A model generated the notes under the pieces. That model was given only the letters and a program-made list of their open reading frames with translations, made no database searches and was not told the DNA's origin. From positions 38,403 to 102,402 of the forward strand of contig NZ_JAUSBA010000050.1 of assembly GCF_030652235.1 (NCBI RefSeq): a stretch of 64,000 nt of DNA. Direction: 5' to 3'. Source of the DNA: Cypionkella sp. Its GTDB lineage: Bacteria; Pseudomonadota; Alphaproteobacteria; Rhodobacterales; Rhodobacteraceae. The translations under genes and the position numbers were made by a program. Positions 1 to 9,005 of the stretch are shown here, in pieces (position 1 is the first letter of the stretch; every line of letters starts with the position of its first letter).

Positions 1-1
1 C

Positions 2-2683
2 CAACGCGCCGAGGTGTGCGATCTGGGCCGCCGCATCTGCGCCTATGTCGGCTATGAATGTGCTGGTACCGTCGAATTCCTGATGGATATGGACAACCAG
101 CAGTTCTATTTCATCGAGGTCAACCCCCGCGTTCAGGTCGAGCATACCGTCACCGAACAAGTCACCGGCATCGACATCGTGCAAGCACAAATCCTGATCG
201 CCGAGGGTAAAACCCTGGCCGAGGCCACCGGAAAGGCCAATCAGGAAGAAATCCACCTCACCGGCCACGCGCTGCAATGCCGTGTCACCACCGAAGACCC
301 ACAGAACAACTTCATCCCGGATTATGGCCGGCTGACCGCGTACCGTTCGGCCACCGGCAACGGCATCCGTCTGGATGGTGGCACGGCTTACGCAGGCGGC
401 GTGATCACCCGCTATTACGATTCGCTGCTGGTGAAAGTCACCGCCACCGCCCAGACCCCCACCGCCGCCATCCGCCGGATGGACCGGGCCTTGCGCGAAT
501 TCCGTATTCGCGGGGTGTCGACCAACATCGAGTTTGTGATCAACTTGCTGAAGCACCCGACCTTCCTCGATGACACCTACACCACCAAATTCATCGACAC
601 GACGCCAGAGCTGTTCCAGTTCAAGAAGCGCCGCGACCGGGCCACCAAAATCCTGACCTATATCGCCGATATCACCGTCAACGGGCATCCAGAAACCGCG
701 GGGCGCACCAAACCCCATGCCGAAGCGCGCACGCCAAAAGCCCCGAAGGCATTGGGCGAGCCTGCAATGGGCACCCGCAACCTGCTGGAACAACACGGCC
801 CGCAGGCTGTCGCCGACTGGATGGGCAAACAGCAAAAGCTGCTGCTGACCGACACCACGATGCGCGACGGCCACCAATCCCTGCTGGCCACCCGGATGCG
901 CTCGATCGACATGATCAAGGTCGCGCCCGCCTATGCCGCCAACCTGCCACAGCTTTTCAGCGTCGAATGTTGGGGCGGGGCCACTTTCGACGTGGCCTAC
1001 CGCTTCCTGCAAGAATGCCCGTGGCAACGCCTGCGCGATCTGCGCGCGCTGATGCCGAATGTGATGACGCAGATGCTGCTGCGTGCGTCCAATGGCGTCG
1101 GCTACACCAACTATCCCGACAACGTGGTGCAAGCGTTCGTCAAACAAGCCGCCAGCACGGGCGTCGATGTGTTCCGGGTATTCGACTCCTTGAACTGGGT
1201 CGAAAACATGCGCGTCGCGATGGATGCGGTGATTGAGGCGGGCAAAGTCTGCGAAGGCACCGTCTGCTATACTGGCGATATGCTTGACCCCAATCGCGCC
1301 AAATACGATCTGAAATACTATGTCGATACCGCCAAACAGTTGAAAGCCGCAGGCGCGCATGTGCTGGGCTTGAAGGATATGGCGGGCCTGTTGAAACCCG
1401 CCGCCGCCAAACAACTGATCAAAACCCTAAAGCAAGAGGTCGGCCTGCCGATCCACTTCCACACTCATGACACCAGCGGCGCGGCAGCGGCGACGATCAT
1501 GGCGGCCTCAGATGCAGGCGTCGATTGCGTCGATGCGGCGATGGATGCGTTTTCGGGCGGCACCTCGCAGCCCTGCCTCGGCTCCATTGTCGAAGCCTTG
1601 CGCCATACCGACCGCGATACGGGGCTGGATATGGCCGCGATCCGGCAAATCTCAAACTATTGGGAAGCGGTGCGCGGCCAATATGCGGCGTTTGAATCCG
1701 GCATCCCTGCCCCCGCCTCGGAAGTCTATCTGCACGAGATGCCCGGCGGCCAGTTCACCAACCTGAAAGCCCAAGCCCGCTCGCTGGGGCTGGAGGAACG
1801 CTGGCACGAGGTCGCGCAGACCTATGCCGATGTGAACCAGATGTTCGGCGATATCGTCAAAGTCACGCCGTCGTCGAAAGTTGTCGGCGACATGGCGCTG
1901 ATGATGGTGTCTCAAGGTCTGACCCGCGCGCAGGTCGAAGACCCGAAGGTCGAGGTGGCCTTCCCGGATTCGGTGATTGATATGCTGAAAGGCAATCTTG
2001 GCCAACCGCATGGCGGCTGGCCCGCAGGGATTTCCAAGAAGGTGCTGAAGGGCGAAACGGCCTCTACCGCCCGTCCGGGTGAAAGCTTGGCCCCGGTTGA
2101 TCTGGAAGCAGTGCGCGCGAAACTGTCTGAAGAACTCGGCGGCTTCAAGATCGACGACGAGGATCTGAACGGCTATCTGATGTATCCCAAGGTGTTCCTT
2201 GATTACATGGGCCGCCACAAAGCCTATGGCCCGGTGCGCACCCTGCCGACGCGGACGTTCTTCTACGGCATGGCCCCCGGCGAAGAAATCACCGCCGAGA
2301 TTGACCCCGGCAAAAAGTTGGAAATCCGTCTGCAAGCGGTGGGGGAAACCACCGACGACGGCGAAGTGAAGGTGTTCTTTGAGCTGAACGGTCAGCCCCG
2401 CGTGATCAAGGTGGCGAACCGCGCGATCAAAGCGAAAGTTGCGGCCAAGCCGAAAGCCGTTGAGGGCAATCCGGGCCATATCGGGGCGCCGATGCCCGGC
2501 TCGATTGCCTCTGTTGCTGTGGTGGCGGGGCAAAAGGTAAACGCGGGCGATCTATTGCTGACCATCGAGGCGATGAAGATGGAAACCGGGATTCATGCCG
2601 ACCGCGCCGCTGTGGTCAAAGCGCTGCATGTGCAGCCGGGCAGCCAGATCGACGCCAAGGATCTGTTGGTCGAGTTGGAGTGA
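2..2683 (+). CDS. pyc: Pyruvate carboxylase, 3' part (5' end outside window)
   Basis: Biotin enzyme that carboxylates pyruvate to oxaloacetate in the cytoplasm, refilling the TCA cycle. The frame is open from base 2, so the start lies upstream; about 894 residues are visible of the usual roughly 1,150. In order: the end of the biotin carboxylase domain (FIEVNPRVQVEHT, residues about 35-50), its C-terminal subdomain, the carboxyltransferase barrel opening with LLLTDTTMRDGHQS near residue 285, and a C-terminal biotinyl domain with EAMKMET, the biotinylated lysine codon being at 2576-2578. Having all parts on one chain separates it from two-subunit oxaloacetate decarboxylase or pyruvate carboxylase types. 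A hairpin follows the stop. Confidence 0.96.
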   Translation, partial: QRAEVCDLGRRICAYVGYECAGTVEFLMDMDNQQFYFIEVNPRVQVEHTVTEQVTGIDIVQAQILIAEGKTLAEATGKANQEEIHLTGHALQCRVTTEDPQNNFIPDYGRLTAYRSATGNGIRLDGGTAYAGGVITRYYDSLLVKVTATAQTPTAAIRRMDRALREFRIRGVSTNIEFVINLLKHPTFLDDTYTTKFIDTTPELFQFKKRRDRATKILTYIADITVNGHPETAGRTKPHAEARTPKAPKALGEPAMGTRNLLEQHGPQAVADWMGKQQKLLLTDTTMRDGHQSLLATRMRSIDMIKVAPAYAANLPQLFSVECWGGATFDVAYRFLQECPWQRLRDLRALMPNVMTQMLLRASNGVGYTNYPDNVVQAFVKQAASTGVDVFRVFDSLNWVENMRVAMDAVIEAGKVCEGTVCYTGDMLDPNRAKYDLKYYVDTAKQLKAAGAHVLGLKDMAGLLKPAAAKQLIKTLKQEVGLPIHFHTHDTSGAAAATIMAASDAGVDCVDAAMDAFSGGTSQPCLGSIVEALRHTDRDTGLDMAAIRQISNYWEAVRGQYAAFESGIPAPASEVYLHEMPGGQFTNLKAQARSLGLEERWHEVAQTYADVNQMFGDIVKVTPSSKVVGDMALMMVSQGLTRAQVEDPKVEVAFPDSVIDMLKGNLGQPHGGWPAGISKKVLKGETASTARPGESLAPVDLEAVRAKLSEELGGFKIDDEDLNGYLMYPKVFLDYMGRHKAYGPVRTLPTRTFFYGMAPGEEITAEIDPGKKLEIRLQAVGETTDDGEVKVFFELNGQPRVIKVANRAIKAKVAAKPKAVEGNPGHIGAPMPGSIASVAVVAGQKVNAGDLLLTIEAMKMETGIHADRAAVVKALHVQPGSQIDAKDLLVELE

Positions 2684-2723
2684 GCCAAACCGATTTTTGA
2701 TAAAAATCGTGGTCCCATACATG

Positions 2724-2752
2724 AAACCCCCGCGCCAGATGGTGCGGGGTTT
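2724..2752 (+). terminator. Hairpin after pyc
   Basis: Arms aaacccc-cgc and gcg-ggggttt enclose a loop of about ten bases 40 nt after the pyc stop. There is no long T run after it, so this is a possible rather than a textbook intrinsic terminator. Confidence 0.5.
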
Positions 2753-2797
2753 ATGCGTTCAATCGTTAAGAAAGTCTGAATTTCGACTTGCAAGCTG

Positions 2798-2837
2798 TTG
2801 ATATTGAAGCATATTAAAAAGGTCCCGAGTTGGGACC
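2798..2837 (+). repeat. 40-bp hairpin element, copy A
   Basis: Starts TTGATATT, has an A-rich middle ending AAAAA, and closes with the hairpin GGTCCCGAGTTGGGACC. Near-identical copies lie at 14234-14272 (minus strand) and 56062-56101. It sits between the convergent ends of pyc and the PhnA-like gene and may also serve as their shared terminator. Confidence 0.75.
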
Positions 2838-2840
2838 GCC

Positions 2841-3362
2841 CTAAATCTTCTTCACAAACGCGGTCAAGATCACGATCCGCTGATCCTCAACCCGGCCTTC
2901 AATCTGCTCGGGATTATCCGCCACCAAAGAAATCCGCCGCACTGCCGTGCCGCGTTTGGCGGTGAAATTCGCGCCTTTCACCACCAGATCCTTGATCAAC
3001 ATCACCGAATCGCCGTGGGCCAGCAAAACCCCATTGCTGTCGCGATGCTCGACACTGGCCGCAACTTCCGTCCACCCCTGCACCTCATCCGACAACACCA
3101 TGCCCTCGCGCGCCTCGACCGCCCAAGGTTCGGCCAACTGCCCCAGCTTGCGCCAGACCGCCAGTTGCACCGCAGGCTCTACCGACCAAGCCGCGCCCTC
3201 AAGGCAGCGCCAATGCGAAGCATCAGCGGGCACATCCTCGCGACAGGCGGGGCAAAGAGCCACTTCACCCGCAGGCGGCACATCGACCGCAGCCAGATCG
3301 GCGGCAGCGCCACAGAATTCGCACGCATTGCCCGCGCGGGCCAGAAGATCGGAAAGTGCCAT
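2841..3362 (-). CDS. PhnA-like zinc-ribbon protein
   Basis: A 173-residue protein of the PhnA/YjdM family. The N-terminal half has two CxxC pairs (CEFCG near residue 15 and CPACRED near residue 38), as in the zinc-ribbon N-domain, and the C-terminal half (ending about residue 170) has the PhnA core with GDSVMLIKDL. Despite the name, the family has no demonstrated catalytic role in phosphonate breakdown. The chosen ATG at 3362 is preceded by AAAGGA at good spacing; a longer upstream reading has no ribosome site. It lies 65 nt downstream of a LysR gene on the same strand and may share its transcript. Confidence 0.85.
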   Translation of the reverse strand: MALSDLLARAGNACEFCGAAADLAAVDVPPAGEVALCPACREDVPADASHWRCLEGAAWSVEPAVQLAVWRKLGQLAEPWAVEAREGMVLSDEVQGWTEVAASVEHRDSNGVLLAHGDSVMLIKDLVVKGANFTAKRGTAVRRISLVADNPEQIEGRVEDQRIVILTAFVKKI

Positions 3363-3427
3363 GATATGTCCTTTGGTTTCCCCAGCCCTAGACCCCGCGT
3401 CCGGCAAAGGCCAGCGCAAAGCGGCGG

Positions 3428-4375
3428 CTAAAGCACCCGCAGCGTCTCACCCAGCCAAGGCCATTCCGCCTGCGCAGGCGCAACGATCTGCGCCGCGATC
3501 AGGCCGCGCAGACGGCTGGCGATCTGCCGGGGCATGTCGCGCAGCACGCCTTCACGCGCGGAAAGCGAGAGGGTGCGTTGCAAGGGTTCAAACGGCGGCG
3601 GGGCCACATCAATCTGGCGATGAAAGCGTGCGGCGTGGTGCAAGGCCAAGGGCGGCAAGATCGTCCAGCCCTGCCCGCCCGCCACCATCGCCAAGATCGC
3701 ATGATAGCTGTCCAATTCAAACCGATGCGCCAGCCGCAGGTTTTGCCGTGCCAGATGGCCCGCGATCTGACGGCCCATCACATGCCGCGCGGTATATTGG
3801 ATCAGCGGCAGATCTGTATGGCTGCGACCTTTCGGGGTCACGGCGAGGAAGGGTTCGGCGAGCAAAGGATGCACCTCGCGCCAGCCTTGGTCGGCGGTGT
3901 CGGAATCCAGATCGGCGGCCACCACGATGTCAAGCGAGCGGCTTTCAAGCTGATCAAGCAGGCGGTGGCTGGCCCCGGTTTCCAAGAGGAACCGACAGCC
4001 TTTGAGCTCGCCCGCCAAGGCTGACAGCAGGCTGGGCGTCACCTCGGCGTCGAAATCTTCGATCATGCCAAGCCGCAACGTGGTCAGGCCCGACAGATCA
4101 GCCACCGCCAGATCAGCACGGGCCTCGGCCTCGGCATTCAGGATGGTTTGAGCGTGGCGACGAAACATCGCGCCCGCAGGCGTCAACCGCATCGGACGGG
4201 CGGAGCGATCCAGCAGCACGGCGGCGAGCGCGGTTTCAAGCCCGGTCAACTGCTGACTGATCGCCGAGGGGCTGACCCCTAAGCGTTTCGCAGCCGCAGA
4301 AATCGCGCCCTCTTCGGCGACGGCGAGGAAGACCTCAATCCCCCAAAGCGTGACGCGACCCTGTTGTTCTGCCAT
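3428..4375 (-). CDS. LysR-family transcriptional regulator
   Basis: A 315-residue LysR regulator. Residues about 8-67 form the winged helix-turn-helix (WGIEVFLAVAEEGAISAAAK, then SAISQQ), followed by a two-lobed co-inducer domain of the periplasmic-binding type. Its start lies 15 nt downstream of the phaR stop, so it may be co-transcribed with phaR, and the PhnA-like gene follows it. The ligand and targets cannot be read from sequence; there is no divergent partner gene to suggest one. The length is normal for the family. Confidence 0.9.
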   Translation of the reverse strand: MAEQQGRVTLWGIEVFLAVAEEGAISAAAKRLGVSPSAISQQLTGLETALAAVLLDRSARPMRLTPAGAMFRRHAQTILNAEAEARADLAVADLSGLTTLRLGMIEDFDAEVTPSLLSALAGELKGCRFLLETGASHRLLDQLESRSLDIVVAADLDSDTADQGWREVHPLLAEPFLAVTPKGRSHTDLPLIQYTARHVMGRQIAGHLARQNLRLAHRFELDSYHAILAMVAGGQGWTILPPLALHHAARFHRQIDVAPPPFEPLQRTLSLSAREGVLRDMPRQIASRLRGLIAAQIVAPAQAEWPWLGETLRVL

Positions 4376-4390
4376 CTAAAGATTTGGCAT

Positions 4391-4945
4391 CTAAAGCTTC
4401 GACAGCTTTTTCTGCAGCTCGGCGAATTGCTTTTTGATCTCGGCCAGTTCCTCAGCCGGGTCTTGCGCAGCGTCTTCCTTGGCGGGGCCAGAGCCTGCCC
4501 ACCCGGGCACCCCACCCATCATGGTTTTCATAAACGCTTCCTGCTGTTTGCGCATCAAATCAAACCCCGGCATCGCGGTCAGCGGGTTCGGGATGACGTT
4601 CATGTTTTCGATCACCTTGGTCGGGCCATCCCGCAGCATCTCAAAACTGGCGGCAAGGAATTGCGGCACCACGGATTGGATGTTGGTGGTGTAGCTGCGC
4701 ACCAAGTCCGTCAACACATTGGTCGGCAGAACGGTGTCGCCCTTGGATTCATGCTCGGCGACGATCTGCAACAGATATTGCCGGGTCAGGTCATCACCGG
4801 ATTTCAAATCAATAATCTGCACCTCGCGCCCAGCGCGGATGAAGCCTGCAATGTCTTCAAGGGTGACGTAATCAGAAGTCTCGGTATTATAGAGACGGCG
4901 GCTGGCATAGCGCTTGATCAGCAGCGGCTTAGCAGGTTCGGCCAT
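4391..4945 (-). CDS. phaR: PHA synthesis repressor PhaR
   Basis: A 184-residue cytoplasmic regulator that in Paracoccus and relatives represses phasin and its own gene and also binds PHA granules. The N-terminal PHB/PHA accumulation DNA-binding domain is clear at residues about 9-70 (IKRYASRRLYNTETSDYVTL), followed by the granule-associated region up to about 115 and a charged, coiled C-terminus (EELAEIKKQFAELQKKL). TGC-rich motifs of the kind PhaR recognises lie just upstream of its start (4965-4998), in front of phaP and between phaC and phaZ. Position at the end of the PHA cluster agrees with this role. Confidence 0.95.
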   Translation of the reverse strand: MAEPAKPLLIKRYASRRLYNTETSDYVTLEDIAGFIRAGREVQIIDLKSGDDLTRQYLLQIVAEHESKGDTVLPTNVLTDLVRSYTTNIQSVVPQFLAASFEMLRDGPTKVIENMNVIPNPLTAMPGFDLMRKQQEAFMKTMMGGVPGWAGSGPAKEDAAQDPAEELAEIKKQFAELQKKLSKL

Positions 4946-4964
4946 AGTTCTCTCCCCAAGATAT

Positions 4965-4998
4965 TGCAGTGCAGAGAAAGTCTAGGGCAGTGCAGCAT
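4965..4998. promoter_or_regulatory. TGC-rich motifs upstream of phaR (possible PhaR sites)
   Basis: Contains TTGCAGTGCAG and, 12 nt on, GGCAGTGCAGCAT, which match the core of the perfect palindrome in front of phaP. They lie 20-53 nt upstream of the phaR start, a position that would allow autorepression. Confidence 0.55.
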
Positions 4999-5030
4999 AA
5001 AAAGAAAGGGCGGGCACAATGGCCCGCCCC
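4998..5030 (-). terminator. Terminator of phaP
   Basis: On the minus strand GGGCGGGC and GCCCGCCC pair around a six-base loop and are followed by a run of mostly T. It lies about 50 nt after the phaP stop and separates phaP from phaR, which then has its own promoter region. Confidence 0.8.
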
Positions 5031-5077
5031 ATGCATCCCAAGCCAGGGAAGAAATCAGGATGCGCGATCCTTGCAGA

Positions 5078-5533
5078 TTACTTGGCAGCGGTCGCTGCGG
5101 TGGCTTTTTTGGTCGCAGCGGTCACTTCGTCGGTGGCTTTTTTGACAACAGCCGAAGCTTCAGCTGAAACGTCTTTGCCAGCAGCCAGCATCAGTTCAAC
5201 AGTTTCCATCTGCACTTTTTTGGCCACTTCAGCGAAAGCAGCCATATTTTCCGAAGCCAATTCAGCAGCAGCCGAAGCGAAATCGGTGATGGATTTGGTA
5301 TAATCAGCCGGCTCGGGTTTGGCCTTTGCAGCGCCCGACAGCTTGGCAATGGTCTCTTTTGCCCATTTGGACGAGATTTCGGTCGATTTTTCAGCAGCTT
5401 CCAGAGCCACTTTCGACAGTTTCTCGCCAAACGCAGCTTGGGTTTTGAAAGCGTTCTGGAACGCCGAAGCGTCAACCGGGAACTTAGCCATCATGTCTTG
5501 CATGGTTTTGGTGAAATCATTCGCATTGTTCAT
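5078..5533 (-). CDS. phaP: Phasin (PHA granule coat protein)
   Basis: A 151-residue helical, amphipathic protein of the phasin family that coats polyhydroxyalkanoate granules. The middle (residues about 20-125) is rich in A, K, E and heptad-like helices; the last 20 residues are an A/K/T tail typical of PhaF/phasin-type proteins. An AGGAG sits just upstream of the ATG. A perfect 19-bp palindrome plus a second CTGC-N3-GCAG motif lie 56-98 nt upstream, fitting PhaR repression. It sits between phaC and phaR, all leftward, and has its own terminator. Confidence 0.9.
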   Translation of the reverse strand: MNNANDFTKTMQDMMAKFPVDASAFQNAFKTQAAFGEKLSKVALEAAEKSTEISSKWAKETIAKLSGAAKAKPEPADYTKSITDFASAAAELASENMAAFAEVAKKVQMETVELMLAAGKDVSAEASAVVKKATDEVTAATKKATAATAAK

Positions 5534-5588
5534 TTTATGCTCCTAATGGTTTGCGGGGGCATCCCCGTTTTCCGATGAGATAAATGTA

Positions 5589-5631
5589 AATGCTGCAGTG
5601 CAGCATTGCAAGTGAATTTTCTGCAACGCAG
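5589..5631. promoter_or_regulatory. PhaR-type operator in front of phaP
   Basis: 5589-5607 is a perfect 9-1-9 palindrome (AATGCTGCAGTGCAGCATT) and 5621-5631 is CTGCAACGCAG, an exact CTGC-N3-GCAG. PhaR of Paracoccus denitrificans is known to bind such TGC-rich sites upstream of phaP. Binding here is inferred. Confidence 0.7.
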
Positions 5632-5686
5632 CGGTGACGGTGTCGCAGGTCTTGCACAGGGTGCCGCTAGGGAAACGCAAGCAAAC

Positions 5687-7492
5687 TCAGCCCTTTGGCA
5701 AGTTGGGTTGCAGCGAGACATAAGTGCCAGGGGCGGCGCACAGCACCGGGCGGACCGAATCACCTGGAACGCGGGCGGGAATTTGCGTGCCGGATTGCGC
5801 GGCTAGCCATTCCCCCCAACGCGGCCACCAACTGCCCTGATTGAAGCTGGCGCTGGCCATCCAATCATCCGGCGCGCCCGCCACTGGACCTGCATTGGTG
5901 TAGTGGCCGTATTTGCCCTTTGAGGGTGGGTTGATGATGCCCGCGACATGGCCCGATTGCGAGACGATGAAGGTTTTGTCCTTGGACCCCATCTGCTTGA
6001 AGCCGTTAAAGCTGCCGCGCCAATGGGCGATATGGTCAGTCTCACAGGCGATGGCGCAGACCGGGATCTGGATGTCCTTCAGGCTGACGTTATGGCCGAA
6101 AACCTTATAAGTGCCCTGGGCCAAACCATCATCTTGGCAAAGGCCTCGCAGGTATTCGATCGCCATCTTGCAGGGCAGATTGGTGCCGTCGCCGTTCCAA
6201 TACAGCAGATCAAACGCGGGCGGAGCCTCACCCATCATATAGCTTTTGATTGCCGGGCCGTAGATGAGGTCATTGGAACGCAGATAGCTGAAGGTGCGAC
6301 TCATGAAGGTTTTAGACAGCATACCATCGGCAAGGCTTTGGCGCTCTATCCCATCAAGGAAATCATTGTCGAGGAATACGCCGACCTCGCCCGGATCAGA
6401 GAAATCGGTCAGCATGGTGAAGAAGGTCGCGGATTTCACCGAGGTGTCACCTGCACGGTGCAGGTGCGACAGCGTCAGGCTGAGGGTGGTGCCCGCGATG
6501 CAATAGCCGACCGCGTTGATCTGTTTTTCGTCGGTAATCCGGCGCACCTCGGCCATCGCGGTGAGGTAGCCCTCGCGGATGTATTCATCCATGCCGACAT
6601 CGGCATAGGACGCATCCGGATTAACCCACGAGACGATGAACAATGTGAAACCCTGATCGACGATCCATTTGATCAGCGAGTTTTCCGGCTTCAGATCCAT
6701 CACGTAGAATTTGTTGATCCACGGCGGGAAAATCAGCAAAGGCGTCTGGAAAACCGTTTTGGTGGTCGGGCTGTACTGGATCAGTTCCAGCATCCGGTTG
6801 CGGAACACCACTGATCCGGGGGTGGTGGCGATGTTTTCGCCCAATACAAACGCCTCACGGTCGGCCAAAGTCACGGCGAGTTCGCCGTTGTTGGCCTCGA
6901 TATCAGCGACGAGATTCTCAAGGCCGCGCACCAGACTTTCGCCATCGGTCGCCAAGGCTTTTTCCAAAGCATCCGGGTTGGTGCCCAGAAAATTGGTCGG
7001 CGACAGCATATCCACGATCTGTTTGGTGAAATATTCGACGCGCTTTTTGTCGCCGGGATCAATCGATTCCATATCGCCTACGGCATCGCGCACCGCTTCG
7101 GCATTGAACAAATATTGCTGTTTCAAGTAGTTGAAGGCAGGATGCGTGTCCCACAACGGGTTTGAGAACCGCCGATCCGTCGGGCCCGCATCGACGGGGG
7201 CCCTCAACTCACCGCTCGCCAAGGCAGCTTGGGCCTCGACATAATGCTTCATCGTCTTGCCCCAATAGGCAACCTGATGCTCCAGCACTTTCGCCGGATT
7301 CTGCATCATTCCGGCCAGATAGGCCGCGGCGGCTTTCAGATACATGTCTTGCCCCGGCCCCTGCACGCCGGGATCGGATGACTTTTTATTTGCCAAAGCT
7401 GCCATCAAACGTGCTGACAATGCTTCAATTTTGGCAAGATTAGCAGTCATCTTCTCTAATTTTGCACCTGCGGCATTGTCTTCGGTTGTCAT
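5687..7492 (-). CDS. phaC: Class I polyhydroxyalkanoate synthase
   Basis: Polymerises (R)-3-hydroxyacyl-CoA into PHA at the granule surface. At 601 residues it has the class I length. The N-terminal PhaC domain spans about 80-250 and the alpha/beta hydrolase part about 250-570. The lipase-like box GYCIAG gives catalytic Cys331; the Asp is in CETDHIAHW and the His in SQSGHVAGI near the C-terminus. It is divergent from the depolymerase gene phaZ, with a CTGC-N3-GCAG motif in the shared upstream region, and phaP and phaR follow it. Confidence 0.97.
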   Translation of the reverse strand: MTTEDNAAGAKLEKMTANLAKIEALSARLMAALANKKSSDPGVQGPGQDMYLKAAAAYLAGMMQNPAKVLEHQVAYWGKTMKHYVEAQAALASGELRAPVDAGPTDRRFSNPLWDTHPAFNYLKQQYLFNAEAVRDAVGDMESIDPGDKKRVEYFTKQIVDMLSPTNFLGTNPDALEKALATDGESLVRGLENLVADIEANNGELAVTLADREAFVLGENIATTPGSVVFRNRMLELIQYSPTTKTVFQTPLLIFPPWINKFYVMDLKPENSLIKWIVDQGFTLFIVSWVNPDASYADVGMDEYIREGYLTAMAEVRRITDEKQINAVGYCIAGTTLSLTLSHLHRAGDTSVKSATFFTMLTDFSDPGEVGVFLDNDFLDGIERQSLADGMLSKTFMSRTFSYLRSNDLIYGPAIKSYMMGEAPPAFDLLYWNGDGTNLPCKMAIEYLRGLCQDDGLAQGTYKVFGHNVSLKDIQIPVCAIACETDHIAHWRGSFNGFKQMGSKDKTFIVSQSGHVAGIINPPSKGKYGHYTNAGPVAGAPDDWMASASFNQGSWWPRWGEWLAAQSGTQIPARVPGDSVRPVLCAAPGTYVSLQPNLPKG

Positions 7493-7516
7493 GTTAATCT
7501 TTAGCCCCTATTCTTT

Positions 7517-7527
7517 CTGCTGTGCAG
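7517..7527. promoter_or_regulatory. CTGC-N3-GCAG site between phaC and phaZ
   Basis: CTGCTGTGCAG, followed by CAT as in the phaP palindrome, lies 25 nt upstream of the phaC start and 70 nt upstream of phaZ. It could let PhaR act on synthesis and degradation genes together; this is inferred from the motif. Confidence 0.55.
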
Positions 7528-7596
7528 CATAATGTCGCCCCGCCGCAAGGGCCCGACGACGATTGGGCCGGGGCCCCCTCCCCGTAAGGAATCGTG

Positions 7597-8955
7597 ATGA
7601 AGTATATGGCGACCTACGACCTTATGGAAAGCATTCGTAACACCAATGAGTGGATGGGCGCTACTGCGCGTGCCATGGCATCTTATCCGGCGTTCTCGAT
7701 GACGATGAGCCCGATGTTGAACGTGATGGCGGCTTGGGGAGAGGTGACCGAACGCAGCTTTGGCCGCATGGTGGTCAAGCCAGATTGGGGCATCCGATCG
7801 ATTCCAGGCCCTGACGCGCAAGACCATTTGGTTGATGTGGTGCCGGTGGTGGAGCGCGCTTTTGGTAGCCTGATGCAGTTCAAAGTGCGCAGGCGAGCAC
7901 CCATGGCCCGCAAAGTGATGCTGGTGGCCCCGATGTCGGGACATTATGCCACACTGCTGCGCTCGACCGTGTCCAGCCTGTTGCCGGACGCCGATGTCTA
8001 TATCACCGACTGGCACAATGCCCGCGACATACCAGTGTCGGAAGGCAAGTTCGATATCGAAGATTACACGCTGTATCTGGTTGATTTCATGCGCGCGCTT
8101 GGCCCCGATACCCATGTGATCGCGGTGTGCCAGCCAGCACCCTTGACCTTGGCCGCGACGGCTTATTTGGCCGCCGAAGACCCGGATGCGCAGCCGCGTT
8201 CGCTGACTTTGATCGGCGGGCCGATTGATCCCGATGCGGCGGCAACCGATGTCACCGACTTTGGCCGCCGAATCACCATGGGCCAGTTGGAGCAGATCGC
8301 CATCCAGCGTGTGGGCTTCAAATACAAAGGTGTCGGCCGTTTGGTCTATCCGGGTTTGCTGCAACTGCAAAGTTTCATGTCGATGAACGCCGAGCGCCAT
8401 AAGAAAGCGTTCAGCGACCAGATCATGCGGGTGGCGCAGGGCGATGCCTCGGATCACGACGCGCATAACCGCTTTTATGATGAATATCTGGCGGTGATGG
8501 ATATGACCGCCGAATTCTACCTTTCCACCGTCGAGCGGATCTTCAAGAATCGTGAGATCGCGAAAAATGAATTCATCGTCGCGGGCAAAAAGGTCGATAT
8601 CGGGGCGATCACTCGCGTTGCGGTCATGACGGTAGAGGGCGAGAATGATGACATTTCCGCCCCTGGCCAATGCGTCGCCGCGCTGGATATGCTGACCGGT
8701 CTGCCTGACAGCAAAAAGGCGCAACACCTTGAACCCGGCGCGGGCCATTACGGCATCTTCGCGGGCAAAAGCTGGCGGTTGAATATTCGGCCGTTGGTGT
8801 TGTCGTTCATTGACGCCAATTCGGGCGCAGCGCCTGTTGTTCAAGCGCCTGTTTCCGAAACATCCGTCGCCGCAGCATCGGCTGCCGAAGCACCTGTCAC
8901 CTCAGCCCCGGCTGCGAATGTCACCCGACTGGCTTCGGCAAAGTCCAAGCACTAA
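7597..8955 (+). CDS. phaZ: Intracellular PHA depolymerase
   Basis: Breaks down stored PHA inside the cell. A 452-residue protein of the PHB depolymerase family, with the nucleophile box VCQPAP (Cys178) instead of a serine lipase box, as in PhaZa1 of Ralstonia, and the His in GAGHYGIFAG near residue 390. The C-terminal 40 residues are a low-complexity A/P/V tail. ATG at 7597 is placed behind GTAAGGA; a GTG one codon earlier is the alternative. It is divergent from phaC and followed by a strong terminator. Confidence 0.94.
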   Translation: MKYMATYDLMESIRNTNEWMGATARAMASYPAFSMTMSPMLNVMAAWGEVTERSFGRMVVKPDWGIRSIPGPDAQDHLVDVVPVVERAFGSLMQFKVRRRAPMARKVMLVAPMSGHYATLLRSTVSSLLPDADVYITDWHNARDIPVSEGKFDIEDYTLYLVDFMRALGPDTHVIAVCQPAPLTLAATAYLAAEDPDAQPRSLTLIGGPIDPDAAATDVTDFGRRITMGQLEQIAIQRVGFKYKGVGRLVYPGLLQLQSFMSMNAERHKKAFSDQIMRVAQGDASDHDAHNRFYDEYLAVMDMTAEFYLSTVERIFKNREIAKNEFIVAGKKVDIGAITRVAVMTVEGENDDISAPGQCVAALDMLTGLPDSKKAQHLEPGAGHYGIFAGKSWRLNIRPLVLSFIDANSGAAPVVQAPVSETSVAAASAAEAPVTSAPAANVTRLASAKSKH

Positions 8956-8973
8956 CCACTTGTTATTGCAACA

Positions 8974-9004
8974 AAGGCCCGAGGGGAAACCTTCGGGCCT
9001 TTTT
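8974..9004. terminator. Terminator between phaZ and the hydrolase pair
   Basis: AAGGCCCGAGG and CCTTCGGGCCTT pair around a short loop and are followed by TTTT. The reverse strand also has A/T-rich flanks, so it can serve both the rightward phaZ and the leftward hydrolase transcript that ends at 9006. Confidence 0.85.
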
Positions 9005-9005
9005 C

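Noticed and set aside
1652..2533. Long open frame on the minus strand inside pyc (293 codons), and similar long antisense frames elsewhere (e.g. 7501-8844, 32495-33955)
   Set aside because: They mirror real genes in GC-rich sequence, are rich in Arg/His/Pro and show no family motif or ribosome site.
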